Source: Bacteroidota bacterium (GTDB lineage Bacteria; Bacteroidota; Bacteroidia; B-17B0; Aurantibacillaceae). From it: 64,000 nucleotides of DNA. Both the position numbers and the translations under genes were made by a program. Of this stretch, positions 8,633 to 18,562 are shown one piece after another. Position 1 is the first letter of the stretch. Every line of letters begins with the position of its first letter. The notes beneath the pieces were generated by a model that was not told the DNA's origin, did not search any database, and was given only the letters and a program-made list of their open reading frames with translations. The stretch lies in the NCBI GenBank assembly GCA_018267655.1, contig JAFDYB010000023.1, positions 1 to 64,000 of the forward strand, given 5' to 3'.

Positions 8633-9175
8633 ATGAAACTAAAATCAATACTCACGACAATAGTGCTATCAGGCATCGTTTGCTTTATTGCGCTTTGTAT
8701 TTACAATAAAATGTATCACACAAAAACAGCTTATCTTGAAATTAAAAAAGTGTTTAATGGATTTCAGATGAAAAAAGAGCTGGAAAAGGAATATGAGAAA
8801 ACGCAAAAAGGAAGAGATAAGATTTTAGATAGTTTGTCATTAAATTTAAAATTAATGTCGAAGCATTTAAACGATCAAAAAAATGCTAAAGTTGAAATTC
8901 CAAAAGATGAAATTTACCAGTTTGAATATAACAGAGAAGAGTTTTTGAAATTGAAAAAGCAATATCAGGAAGACAATGCGGTATTAAGCCAAAAATATGA
9001 CAATCAGATTTTGGCTCAATTAACGCAATACGTAATTGAATATGGTAAAAAAAATGATTACGATATTATACTAGGTGCAGATGGCAATGGTAGCTTGATG
9101 TATTCTAAAGAGACTTATAATATATCAGATGACATTATAGTTTATATAAATAATAAATACAAAGGCATTGATTAA
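8633..9175 (+). CDS. OmpH/Skp-family periplasmic chaperone
   Basis: A 180-residue protein. An N-terminal hydrophobic segment (about 8-25) works as signal or membrane anchor. The canonical Skp pattern follows: a KTAYLEIKKVFNGF strand, a long coiled-coil hairpin (about 45-130), and the C-terminal motif with YDIILGADGNGSLMY and a final IVYINNKYKG. Skp proteins hold unfolded outer-membrane proteins in the periplasm. Here the gene is embedded in the RHS operon, not next to bamA, so it is probably a dedicated chaperone for the barrel or the giant YD-repeat proteins. Confidence 0.85.
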   Translation: MKLKSILTTIVLSGIVCFIALCIYNKMYHTKTAYLEIKKVFNGFQMKKELEKEYEKTQKGRDKILDSLSLNLKLMSKHLNDQKNAKVEIPKDEIYQFEYNREEFLKLKKQYQEDNAVLSQKYDNQILAQLTQYVIEYGKKNDYDIILGADGNGSLMYSKETYNISDDIIVYINNKYKGID

Positions 9176-9866
9176 ACAGTTTGTTATAATTACATTTTTG
9201 ATAACAACCCTTGTAGTTGCTGCTTCTTGTCATGGCAAAGATTTTAAAGAGCATTTAAACACGGAGCAGGCTGAAAACGAAACTGACGAGTCTGTTGAAA
9301 ATGTAAACCATTCCAATGAAAAACTGTCCGTTCAGGAATTTATCACTTGGTGCGCAGATAAAAACAACAGGCTCAGTAAATCCAAAGACATTGCAGATAT
9401 AAGATATGATTTATCTTATATGCCCAAAGAAAGCATGGCCATTTTGGAACTTCGGACTGAGCAATATGATTATCCTAAATTTCAACAGGCTTGCAATCAT
9501 TATGCGGATATGACGTATTTTAATTTTAAAATGGAAGTCATTGATGGTTCCGGAGAATTATTAAAATATAAATTAGATTCCCCGGCGCAATATGAGGCAA
9601 GGGTAAAATATATGTCTTTTGAAATGGAAAAGGATATTTATTTGGTACAAGGGAAAGATACTCTACGTCCCGGATTATTTCAGTTTGAAAGAATATTTGA
9701 AGTTGCCCCTTATGCAACAGTTATGTTTTCATTTGACAACAAAAAATTTAATAGAGGTAATGAATTTACAATTGTTTATAACGATAAGTTATTTGAAAAA
9801 GGTTTTGTGAAATTTAAATACAACAACAATCAACTCATTAATATACCTAATATTAGCGGATTATGA
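9168..9866 (+). CDS. Lipoprotein of the RHS operon
   Basis: A 232-residue protein beginning at TTG, overlapping the end of the Skp-like gene by eight bases. The N-terminus is a lipoprotein signal with cysteine near residue 21 (VVAASC). The mature part begins with an acidic linker, which in Bacteroidota can favour export to the surface. A globular domain of unknown type follows (about 50-232). It overlaps the start of the 1,887-residue gene by four bases (ATGA), so it is translationally coupled to it. No family recognised. Confidence 0.7.
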   Translation: MIKQFVIITFLITTLVVAASCHGKDFKEHLNTEQAENETDESVENVNHSNEKLSVQEFITWCADKNNRLSKSKDIADIRYDLSYMPKESMAILELRTEQYDYPKFQQACNHYADMTYFNFKMEVIDGSGELLKYKLDSPAQYEARVKYMSFEMEKDIYLVQGKDTLRPGLFQFERIFEVAPYATVMFSFDNKKFNRGNEFTIVYNDKLFEKGFVKFKYNNNQLINIPNISGL

Positions 9867-12800
9867 TAAAATTGAATAAACGTAAATTGGTAAAGCTGAA
9901 ACAAAAGATGCACAAGCAAAGTTCTTTGCTTTTGGCAATTCTGATTTTTTTAGAGGTGGCTTACCCGACAGGAGCTTATGCTTTAACCGGTGGGCCAAGC
10001 CAGCCGGAGGTACAATCGTTTGAACCGATTGGCACTTCGGATATGGTAGATATGTTTTCAGGAGATTTTAATTATAATCTTCCATTGATGGATGTAGAGG
10101 GATATCCTATAAATATTGCGTATCATTCAGGAATAAATACAGATCAGGAAGCGAGTTGGGTAGGTTTAGGATGGAACATTAATCCTGGCGTAATTAATAG
10201 AAATATGCGTGGTATTCCTGATGATTTTTCGGGAGAAAATGTAACCAAAGAGTTTAATATGAAACCCAATAAAACATGGGGTGTTGCCGCAAATGTAGGT
10301 ATTGAATTATTTGGCAGTGGTAAAATTGGTTTAGGATTAGGAGGCTCTTATGGTTTTAACTTTAATAATTACACCGGACCCTCTGTTATAAAAAGTTTCA
10401 ATGTTAACATTAGTGCCGGACTTGGTGGTGGTGGAAAATTAAATGCAGGTTTAGGCTTAACCTCCAGTAGTGATGAGGGGTTGACTGTTCAACCTTCATT
10501 GGGTTTTAGTGCCAAAATAAATAGCGGTGGTAATACGGAAACCAGTTTAGGAATTAGTATTGGTACAGCATTTAACTCAAGAGGAGGATTAAAACAACTT
10601 TCTATCAATGCTTCTGCAAGTATGTCTTATAGTGGATCTGATAAAAGAGCTGTAAAGGATGGGAATGGAAACGATGTTAAAAATGAAGATGGTTCTACAA
10701 AAATGGAAACGTATAGTAAAGGTTCAGCTTCTTTAGGGTCTCATGGCGTTGGTGGAACATTTGATTTTGGTCAGCAAACGTATACACCGAAAATAGATAT
10801 GCCAATGAAAAACTTTTCAATGTCGGGTAGTTTTACTCTAGGAGGAGAATTGTGGGGTGTACACGGTAAAATCGGTTTATCAGGTTTTTATTCAGCACAG
10901 GAATTAGCGCAAACAACTCTAAACAACCCTGCTTATGGTTATCTATATGCTCAAAATGGTCAATATGATGATAACGCTTTAATGGATTATAACAGGGAAA
11001 AAGACGGAACGTTTACAGAAAATACACCTGCTTTACCATTAACGAATTTTACCTTTGATACCTATGGTGTTTCCGGTCAGGGTATTGGTGGTAGTTACCG
11101 CCCGTTTCGTGGCGACATCGGCTATGTTTTTGATGCGGCAAGTTATACCACAAATGATAATGATGCCTTAACTGCTGAATTGGGTTTTGGCGGTTATGTC
11201 CATGTAGGTACAAACGTGACGGTCATAGATGTATTAAGTCAATCCGGTAAATGGAAAAGCGATAATGCCGCGTTGTATTCATTAGTTCACACTTCAAAAG
11301 GAGACGGGAATGATTTTGAAAACGTATATTTCAAAGAAGCGAATGAAAAAACAGTTGATTCCGACCCTAGCTTTTATCAAACAGCGGGGAGTGACAACCC
11401 AGTTCGTTTTGATGTGAATTTTGGAAAGTTTAACCATGCTGTAAAAAACGGATTTGTCAATCAATATGGTCAAACAACTTCCTATTCAGGCCCTGTAAAA
11501 AGAAAGAATCGCGATAAAAAAACGCAAAATATTTCTTTCTTAAAATCGAGTGAATACAATGACTTCGCTTTTGACAACAGTTACAGCTCTCAATTATCAA
11601 GCTCCGCCCAACCGCACCATATTGCTGAAATAACTACTTTAGGAACAGATGGGTCGCGTTATATTTATGGCATTGCAGCCTATAATAACACCCAAAAAGA
11701 AATTACCTTTTCAGTTGGTAGTACTAACATAGATAGTCACAGCAATTCAAGCGGATGGACAGATGAAGCAACAAAAGGTATAGTGCCTTACGGCCCCTCT
11801 GACAATTCATTATCTAATTCTCAGGGATTAGATAATTATTATAGCAGAACAACAACACCCGGTTACGCTCACTCGTATTTATTGACTTCAGTTTTAACAC
11901 CTGATTATATTGATGCCGATGGAATAAAAGGGCCAAGCGATGGTGACTTTGGGGGTTATACAAAATTTGAATATCAAAAAACAAGTAATTTCAAATGGAG
12001 AACACCTGTAGCGACTTCCAATAACATTGCAACGTTTTCGGAAGGTTTAAAATCTGATTATACGGATGATAAAGCAAACATTATTTATGGAGAAAAAGAC
12101 CTTTACTATTTAGATAAAGTAACCACAAAAAATTATGTTGCTGTTTTCCATAAATCTCCAAGACAAGATGGGAAAGGGGTTTCGGGCGAAGATGGCGCAG
12201 TTAGTTCATCTCAAACGATTTTAAGGTTAGACAGTATCAGTTTATACAGTAAAAGAGATTTAACTACACCGCTCAAACGTGTACATTTTGAATATACCTA
12301 TGCTTTATGCCAGGGAGCTCCTAACAGTTCTTCCGGAAAATTAACCCTAAAGAAAATTTATTTTACCTATCAAAATTCGAATAGAGCAAGGATGAGTCCT
12401 TATGTATTCGATTATCACGAAACCAATCCTGCTGAAAATCCAAATTATAACATTAAAGCATACGACCGCTGGGGCAATTACAAACCAAATAATTTAACCA
12501 CAACTATAGGTGTTAAAAGTGCCAGTGATGCCAATAGTTTTATTGGTACAACAAATCTTGCTCCTTCGGATTATCCATATGTAGAACAGGATAAATTGTT
12601 AACAGATGTTTATACAGCCGTTTGGAATTTAAAGGAAATTAATTTGCCTTCCGGTGGAACAATTAAAATGTCTTATGAATCGGATGAGTATGCTTATGTA
12701 CAAAACAAGCAGGCAGGTCAGATGTTTAAAATAATTAATTACGTGCCAACTGCCGTCGGAAGTGACAATGGAAATAATCTAAAAAATTTCGCAACAGGTG

Positions 12801-15526
12801 GGGGCAAATTTGTTTTTAAATTACACAATGGGATTACTGATATTAATAAGTATATAAGTGGAATACAATATATCTACTTTAGATTTTTAGTCAATATCAA
12901 AACTTCAGGAAGCCCAACTTATCCTCATTTGGAATACGTTTCCGGTTATGGAGAAATCGATCCTGCCAATTGTTCAACATCGGGAGGTTATGGTTTTATA
13001 GCCATGAAAGATGTAAATTTAAAAGATGATAATACAGGAACAAATGTCAATCCTGTTGTTAAAGCCGGATTAAATTTTGGAAGGCTCCATTTGCCAAAAG
13101 TTGTATGGGACGCTACAGGTGGTAGTTTTAGCGGCACTTTGAGCGGTTCTATTTTATCTTCATTGGTTAATTCATCCTTTATAAAAAACATACGTGATGC
13201 AGTAACAGGCCCATCACAAAGTTTGTATCAATACTATGCGGTTGCCCAGGAATTTGTTACGAATAAATCATGGGTTCGTTTAAATAACCCGGACGGACAT
13301 AAGTTAGGAGGGGGATTACGCGTTAAAAAAATTGAAATGATTGATAACTGGCAAACAATGGTTGGAGGATCGGCAAACGGAGAAACCTCAAACTATGGTC
13401 AAGAATACAGTTACAATTTACCGGATGGACGTTCGTCGGGTGTTGCTTCTTATGAACCACAATTGGGTGGCGATGAAAATCCGTTTAAACAACCCATTTT
13501 TGTAAACGTAAAAAAATTATTGGTACCAGACGACCAATCTTATGTAGAAGAACCGTTTGGTGAGTCGTTTTTCCCTAGCGCAAGTGTAGGTTATAGCCAG
13601 GTAACCGTTAAAAATATTCAAAGAGCTAACGTTACGCGTCACGCTACAGGAAAAGTAGTACATGAATTCTATACGTCAAAAGATTTTCCAACCATCACAA
13701 AACGTACGGATGTAAAATTCAGACGTGGGAAAGATGGGCCGGGTAGCTTAAGGTCATTATTAAAAATTAATGTCCGTGATTATTTTGCAGCAACGCAAGG
13801 TTTTGCTATTGAATTAAATGATATGCATGGAAAACCTAAGTCTCAGCAGGTATATCAGGAAGGTCAAACAGTACCTATCACGAGTGTTGAATATAAATAT
13901 AAATCTCAACCTTATTTAAATGGCAGTTTTAAACTAACGAATGATTGTAAAGTCATTGAAAAGAACGGGACAATCAGTCAAAAAAATATTGGAATGTTTT
14001 TCGACATGGTTGGCGATTTTAGAGAATCGAAAACAGAAACCAAATCAACCACAGTAGAAATAAATGTGGACGTTATTCCAATCTTGGGTTATCCTGTTCC
14101 GATTCCGGGCATTTGGCCGGGTTTTGCGAAAGACAAGTCTAGGTTCCGTTCAGCGACATTAACAAAAGTTATTCAGCGTTTTGGGATACAAGAAGAGACC
14201 ATTGCAAAGGATTTAGGTTCTGTGGTGTCGACTAAAAATTTAGCATATGATGCCGAGACAGGAGATCTATTGTTAACTCAAACAACCACAAACTACAACG
14301 ACAAAATTTATTCGTTTAAATATCCGGCTTGGTGGTATTACGATTTAATGGGTTCTGCCTATCAAAATTTAGGGTTTGAACAAAGCGGTGTTAATATTTC
14401 AGGTGGCACTGTTAACTTGCCTTCATCCGCATACTTATTTAAAGAAGGAGATGAAGTAGCACTTAAAGGAACATCGGCTTCTAATAATACAGTTGCATGG
14501 GTTAGTAATATTACCGGCAATGTAGTTACTTTCATTAAAAAGAATGGCAGTGCAGTTGCATCAGATACTTATAGTTTAAAAATTATTCGTTCGGGTAAGA
14601 AAAATAATTTAACGACTGATATGGCAACAATCACTACCTTGACGGATCCTTTAGTATCTTTAAGCAGTAACGCATATCAAAATGTTTTACAAGCCTCTGC
14701 AATAGAATTTGCCAATAACCGTAAAACACATTGCGATTGTATTTCAAAGAACACCATTATACCGTTTACCACTAACCCTTTTGTAAGTGGTGTAAAAGGC
14801 GTGTGGAGGCCTTTAAAATCGTATACACATTTAACAACACGTGGTCAAAGCAATACAAACAATAATACCAATATAAGAAAAGATGGTATGTTTGAGTCCT
14901 ATTCACCATTTTACAAATTAACTTCTGGAAACTGGCAAATTGATGGTAATAACTGGACGTATGTTAGTGAAGTAACTGAATTTAATGTGTTCGGTCAGGA
15001 AGTGGAGAACAAGGATGCATTAGGACGTTTCTCTTCTGCAACTTTTGGGTACAATCAGACGCAGGCGTTATCGGTTGCTGCAAATGCTCAATTTAAAGAA
15101 CAAGGCTTTGATGGTTTTGAAGATTACCGTTTTAATCCTTGTATCGATGATCATTTTAAAATTGCGACAAACGATACTAATAAAACGGAATCACATACAG
15201 GAAGGTACAGTATGAAGGTTACGGCGGGCTCTCCAAAATTTTACAGCAAACAAATTAATTTAAGTTGTATAGATTCTTCCGGTTGCAACCTTAAACTGAC
15301 AAAAACTTATACAACAAATCCTGCACCACCTGCATGGTATGTGAATATTTCGGCAGGTACTGCGCCTTATAATACTACTTGGAATATTTTGTCCGGGGCT
15401 TCAAGTAATCCGCAAGTTACGTTTACAAGCACGGGAGTTAAAGTAACCAGTTCAGGGCCTTGCACTATTGAGTTTACGGTGACTGATGATAAAGGATGTA
15501 CAAAGAAAATAACAGTAACATTTTAA
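9863..15526 (+). CDS. Giant SpvB/TcB-like YD-repeat protein
   Basis: A 1,887-residue exported protein (signal-like hydrophobic segment about 18-40). Residues about 42-110 carry the SpvB/TcB/RHS-type N-terminal signature: a two-sided sequence around MFSGDFNYNLPLMDVEGYP, then NIAYHSG, then WVGLGWNINPGVINRNMRG. A Gly-rich strand region follows (about 115-340), then a long YD-type beta region. Near the C-terminus are FEDYRFNPCID and SHTGRYSMKV, then a PKD-like domain (about 1800-1887). It has no toxin tip of its own. Together with the downstream RHS gene it recalls the B and C parts of a Tc-toxin cocoon; that parallel is inferred, not proven. Confidence 0.75.
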   Translation: MIKLNKRKLVKLKQKMHKQSSLLLAILIFLEVAYPTGAYALTGGPSQPEVQSFEPIGTSDMVDMFSGDFNYNLPLMDVEGYPINIAYHSGINTDQEASWVGLGWNINPGVINRNMRGIPDDFSGENVTKEFNMKPNKTWGVAANVGIELFGSGKIGLGLGGSYGFNFNNYTGPSVIKSFNVNISAGLGGGGKLNAGLGLTSSSDEGLTVQPSLGFSAKINSGGNTETSLGISIGTAFNSRGGLKQLSINASASMSYSGSDKRAVKDGNGNDVKNEDGSTKMETYSKGSASLGSHGVGGTFDFGQQTYTPKIDMPMKNFSMSGSFTLGGELWGVHGKIGLSGFYSAQELAQTTLNNPAYGYLYAQNGQYDDNALMDYNREKDGTFTENTPALPLTNFTFDTYGVSGQGIGGSYRPFRGDIGYVFDAASYTTNDNDALTAELGFGGYVHVGTNVTVIDVLSQSGKWKSDNAALYSLVHTSKGDGNDFENVYFKEANEKTVDSDPSFYQTAGSDNPVRFDVNFGKFNHAVKNGFVNQYGQTTSYSGPVKRKNRDKKTQNISFLKSSEYNDFAFDNSYSSQLSSSAQPHHIAEITTLGTDGSRYIYGIAAYNNTQKEITFSVGSTNIDSHSNSSGWTDEATKGIVPYGPSDNSLSNSQGLDNYYSRTTTPGYAHSYLLTSVLTPDYIDADGIKGPSDGDFGGYTKFEYQKTSNFKWRTPVATSNNIATFSEGLKSDYTDDKANIIYGEKDLYYLDKVTTKNYVAVFHKSPRQDGKGVSGEDGAVSSSQTILRLDSISLYSKRDLTTPLKRVHFEYTYALCQGAPNSSSGKLTLKKIYFTYQNSNRARMSPYVFDYHETNPAENPNYNIKAYDRWGNYKPNNLTTTIGVKSASDANSFIGTTNLAPSDYPYVEQDKLLTDVYTAVWNLKEINLPSGGTIKMSYESDEYAYVQNKQAGQMFKIINYVPTAVGSDNGNNLKNFATGGGKFVFKLHNGITDINKYISGIQYIYFRFLVNIKTSGSPTYPHLEYVSGYGEIDPANCSTSGGYGFIAMKDVNLKDDNTGTNVNPVVKAGLNFGRLHLPKVVWDATGGSFSGTLSGSILSSLVNSSFIKNIRDAVTGPSQSLYQYYAVAQEFVTNKSWVRLNNPDGHKLGGGLRVKKIEMIDNWQTMVGGSANGETSNYGQEYSYNLPDGRSSGVASYEPQLGGDENPFKQPIFVNVKKLLVPDDQSYVEEPFGESFFPSASVGYSQVTVKNIQRANVTRHATGKVVHEFYTSKDFPTITKRTDVKFRRGKDGPGSLRSLLKINVRDYFAATQGFAIELNDMHGKPKSQQVYQEGQTVPITSVEYKYKSQPYLNGSFKLTNDCKVIEKNGTISQKNIGMFFDMVGDFRESKTETKSTTVEINVDVIPILGYPVPIPGIWPGFAKDKSRFRSATLTKVIQRFGIQEETIAKDLGSVVSTKNLAYDAETGDLLLTQTTTNYNDKIYSFKYPAWWYYDLMGSAYQNLGFEQSGVNISGGTVNLPSSAYLFKEGDEVALKGTSASNNTVAWVSNITGNVVTFIKKNGSAVASDTYSLKIIRSGKKNNLTTDMATITTLTDPLVSLSSNAYQNVLQASAIEFANNRKTHCDCISKNTIIPFTTNPFVSGVKGVWRPLKSYTHLTTRGQSNTNNNTNIRKDGMFESYSPFYKLTSGNWQIDGNNWTYVSEVTEFNVFGQEVENKDALGRFSSATFGYNQTQALSVAANAQFKEQGFDGFEDYRFNPCIDDHFKIATNDTNKTESHTGRYSMKVTAGSPKFYSKQINLSCIDSSGCNLKLTKTYTTNPAPPAWYVNISAGTAPYNTTWNILSGASSNPQVTFTSTGVKVTSSGPCTIEFTVTDDKGCTKKITVTF

Positions 15527-15550
15527 TTAATAATTGTAAAAGTATAAAAT

Positions 15551-15985
15551 ATGAAATTTGTAAACCTTGTAATTTTAGTCTTTTTAGTGAAAAGTTTGTC
15601 TTCACAAACAAGCAACGACTCATTAAACATACAACTATCAGATATTACAGTATCTCAGGATACAATCACGGGGATGAATAAATATAAATTGGTATATAAG
15701 TTGACTATACAACAAATAGCGAACCTCAAATATTTAGACATCTCCGTTTTAAATCAAAGTGATGGACTAGTTGTACAAATTGGTGCTTACGATTTAAAAA
15801 CACACTCGAATGGTTTTAACTATCTAGAAAGCTCTACTGGGGAGAAGAAGTCAATAATGGGAAATGATGTTTTTTTTACCTCTGTGATTGATCAGAGTAT
15901 ATATACTAATTGTTGGAAAGTAAAATTAAACTATACTTCAGCTATTATGATTCAAAAAACGGCAATAAAACCTATTTCACATTAA
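15551..15985 (+). CDS. Small exported protein of the RHS operon
   Basis: A 144-residue protein with a signal peptide (1-19, ending SLSSQ) and a beta-rich remainder with one late cysteine. No family is recognised. It lies between the TcB-like gene and the PKD/YD gene with short gaps (24 and 17 bp). It may be an inserted module, because the two flanking genes look like parts of one longer ancestral protein. Confidence 0.55.
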   Translation: MKFVNLVILVFLVKSLSSQTSNDSLNIQLSDITVSQDTITGMNKYKLVYKLTIQQIANLKYLDISVLNQSDGLVVQIGAYDLKTHSNGFNYLESSTGEKKSIMGNDVFFTSVIDQSIYTNCWKVKLNYTSAIMIQKTAIKPISH

Positions 15986-16002
15986 ATGTTTAATAAATTA
16001 AA

Positions 16003-17781
16003 ATGATAAGAATGTTTAAACGAAAAATCATATTTATAATTATTGTTTGTGTTTGTCATATTTCAATTAAAGCACAGATTTGCCCTTCTATAATTAGTTT
16101 TACTTGTGGAGTTTCTTTACCCAACCCATGTATAACTTATAAAACAATAACACGTATTTATGGAGGGACGCCACAGACGTTTACCGTTTCACTCAACTAT
16201 GGTGATGGCAGTCCGCTTTTTATAAATAGTTATAATGCAGGCTCAGGTTCAGTATGGCCTGTTAGTTATCATACATATACGGCAAATGGAACATATACTT
16301 TGACTGAAATTGTAACAGGTCCGGGAACCTGTTCATCTTCCGCAACCAGTACAGTTTTGGTTACAGGCAATTGTGAGTCTTGCCCAACATACAGCAATAT
16401 AAGTACAGGATTTAACCGTACCACCAATTCTTATTTCACAAGTAGTAATGATGGAAATTTCGATCCTTATTGGTATGTAACAAAAAAACAACTTTTAGCA
16501 TATTCAACATTCACACCTATTCCGTCAACTGAAACATATTACACAAACATGTTAGCTTATGATATTGATCCAAACGGATCCTGGTATGGACAAGCTTCAG
16601 GTAATTCAAGATTTATAAGTTTAAACTCAACTTCAAGTTCCCAAGACCCCGCTCCCTATATTACAACATATAGGACGTATTTTAAATTACCTTCTGTTTT
16701 ACCGTATAATAAATCTTATAAATTATTGATGAGTTTACGGGCTGATGATGGTATTTATCAAGTTGGGTTAAATGGTACAGATATTAAATCTCCAGGTTAC
16801 GGCCCTACAGGAGCTATGTATTCAGGTGACCCAATGATTTTATCAGTAAATTCATGTAGTAGTTCTATTTTAAAAGCTGATTCTAATTATATTGATATTC
16901 GTGTTTCAGATACTTATCTCGCAGCTACTCAATTAAATGCAGAAATTTTACTTTACGAGTGTACAAATTTGTGTAATACATCGTCAACAGTTTGTCCAAA
17001 TATATCATCCTTTACTTATATTAATCTACCCAACAATACTGGATGTCAAAAATTTGAATTTAATGCCGGAATTAATGGGTATTATGGTTCGCCTTGTCCA
17101 ACATCGTCACTTGTAGCTTCTATAAATTTTGGAGATGGGTCTCCTACATATACGAGTTGTGCAGATGGTGGAGGATTTGCTTCATCTCATCAATTTACAT
17201 CCGCAGGAACCTATACGGTAAATTTAACTGTTACTGGTCCTGGAACTTGTGTTGCAACTGCAAAAAGCATTGTCACTGTAACCTGTAATCCACCACCATG
17301 TACGGATTGTATAAGTTCCTTTGCACCTGTTCCGGAAAAAAAATATTTAGTGAGTGCGTGGGTAAAAGAAAAAAATGCACCTCAATCAAAAACAAGTTAC
17401 ACATTTCCAAGTTTAACTATTTTATTTCCATCCATTTCATCCAGTACAAGTCCATTTTTGGCAAGTGGAGCAATTATAGATGGTTGGCAACGGGTTGAAG
17501 GGGAATTTACAATCCCTTCAGCCGCTACGAACATGAGCATAAAACTAGATTGTAATACCGGAGATTGTTTTTTTGATGATGTACGCGTGTTGCCGTTTGA
17601 CGGCTCTATGAAATCCTATGTTTATGACCCAGTAACTATGCGTTTAGTAGCAGAGCTTGATGAACGTAATTACGCCACACTTTATGAATACGATGAAGAA
17701 GGAAAATTAATCCGAGTGAAAAAAGAAACTGAAAAGGGAAAAATGACGATTCAGGAAAACAGAAACAATACTAAAAAATAA
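16003..17781 (+). CDS. Exported PKD-domain protein ending in YD-repeat segment
   Basis: A 592-residue protein with a signal peptide (about 1-24, ending SIKAQ). It has a PKD-like domain (about 30-125, with LNYGDGSPLF and GTYTLTEIV), a lectin/PA14-like middle (about 135-325), and a second PKD-like domain (about 345-430, INFGDGSPTY). A carbohydrate-binding-like segment begins at KKYLVSAWVKEKN and ends FFDDVRVLPFDGSM, followed by a YD/RHS stretch (VYDPVTMRLVAELDERN, LYEYDEEGKLIRV). That last part is what would be expected to follow the C-terminus of the 1,887-residue protein, so the pair may be a split gene. The start Met could also be at 16012. Confidence 0.7.
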   Translation: MIRMFKRKIIFIIIVCVCHISIKAQICPSIISFTCGVSLPNPCITYKTITRIYGGTPQTFTVSLNYGDGSPLFINSYNAGSGSVWPVSYHTYTANGTYTLTEIVTGPGTCSSSATSTVLVTGNCESCPTYSNISTGFNRTTNSYFTSSNDGNFDPYWYVTKKQLLAYSTFTPIPSTETYYTNMLAYDIDPNGSWYGQASGNSRFISLNSTSSSQDPAPYITTYRTYFKLPSVLPYNKSYKLLMSLRADDGIYQVGLNGTDIKSPGYGPTGAMYSGDPMILSVNSCSSSILKADSNYIDIRVSDTYLAATQLNAEILLYECTNLCNTSSTVCPNISSFTYINLPNNTGCQKFEFNAGINGYYGSPCPTSSLVASINFGDGSPTYTSCADGGGFASSHQFTSAGTYTVNLTVTGPGTCVATAKSIVTVTCNPPPCTDCISSFAPVPEKKYLVSAWVKEKNAPQSKTSYTFPSLTILFPSISSSTSPFLASGAIIDGWQRVEGEFTIPSAATNMSIKLDCNTGDCFFDDVRVLPFDGSMKSYVYDPVTMRLVAELDERNYATLYEYDEEGKLIRVKKETEKGKMTIQENRNNTKK

Positions 17782-17784
17782 TTT

Positions 17785-18543
17785 TTGAAAAGAACGTCCT
17801 ACATATTTTTACTTATACTAATTGTATTCTATTCAAATGCGCAGGTTGGCGCATGGGAATTAGCAACTAAAGCTGAAATGATAGCTGCTTATCAAAAGGC
17901 GTGTACTTGGTTTTCGAATACGCAGAATTATGCCTTTAAGTTAAAATATACCTCGTTTAAGAATCACACGTCTAATGAAGTAATAGAAAGTTCTGAGGGT
18001 TATTATAAACGTTTGGGTAACAAATACAAAACAGAAGCTATAGGGATTAAGACCGTACAAAACGAAAAAGTGAGAATTATTATTGACACAACTGATAAAC
18101 TGATTACAGTTTTAAATCCGGGAAAACTTAATCCCAGTTTAACAGAATCTAAAGATTTGGAAGTAATGTTAGATAATGTGAAAGCGTTAAAGAAAAGAAA
18201 AGTTGGAAAAAGTATTTGCTACAGAATAGATTTTATTAAAAATGAATTGTATGAGGCTTATGAATACACGGTAAATGAAAAAGGTTTACTACAATCATTG
18301 GTCTATTATTACAGCGAACAAACGGAAGACGATGATGGAGACGGAGAATATACAACTCCAATAAAAACAAAAGTAAAACCACGTTTAGAGGTGATATTCT
18401 CAAATTACCAAACACCGATTGCAATTGCAGAGTCGGAGTTTTATGAAAAATTAGTTGTACTAAATGGTAACCAAAAAATAAATTTATTGGATAAATATAA
18501 AGCCTTTCAGGTGAAGGATTATAGATATCAGGCAAAAAAATAA
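17785..18543 (+). CDS. LolA-like periplasmic protein of the RHS operon
   Basis: A 252-residue protein starting at TTG three bases after the previous stop. It has a signal peptide (about 1-19, ending NAQ). The pattern of a helix followed by successive long strands (AFKLKYTSF, SEGYYKRLGNKYKTEA, VRIIIDTTDKLITVLNP) suggests a LolA/LolB-type half-barrel that carries lipids or lipoproteins; this is fold recognition by eye. It immediately precedes the giant RHS gene, so it may help deliver a lipid-linked partner or bind the RHS protein in the periplasm. Confidence 0.6.
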   Translation: MKRTSYIFLLILIVFYSNAQVGAWELATKAEMIAAYQKACTWFSNTQNYAFKLKYTSFKNHTSNEVIESSEGYYKRLGNKYKTEAIGIKTVQNEKVRIIIDTTDKLITVLNPGKLNPSLTESKDLEVMLDNVKALKKRKVGKSICYRIDFIKNELYEAYEYTVNEKGLLQSLVYYYSEQTEDDDGDGEYTTPIKTKVKPRLEVIFSNYQTPIAIAESEFYEKLVVLNGNQKINLLDKYKAFQVKDYRYQAKK

Positions 18544-18562
18544 AATTAATTAATCAGATATT

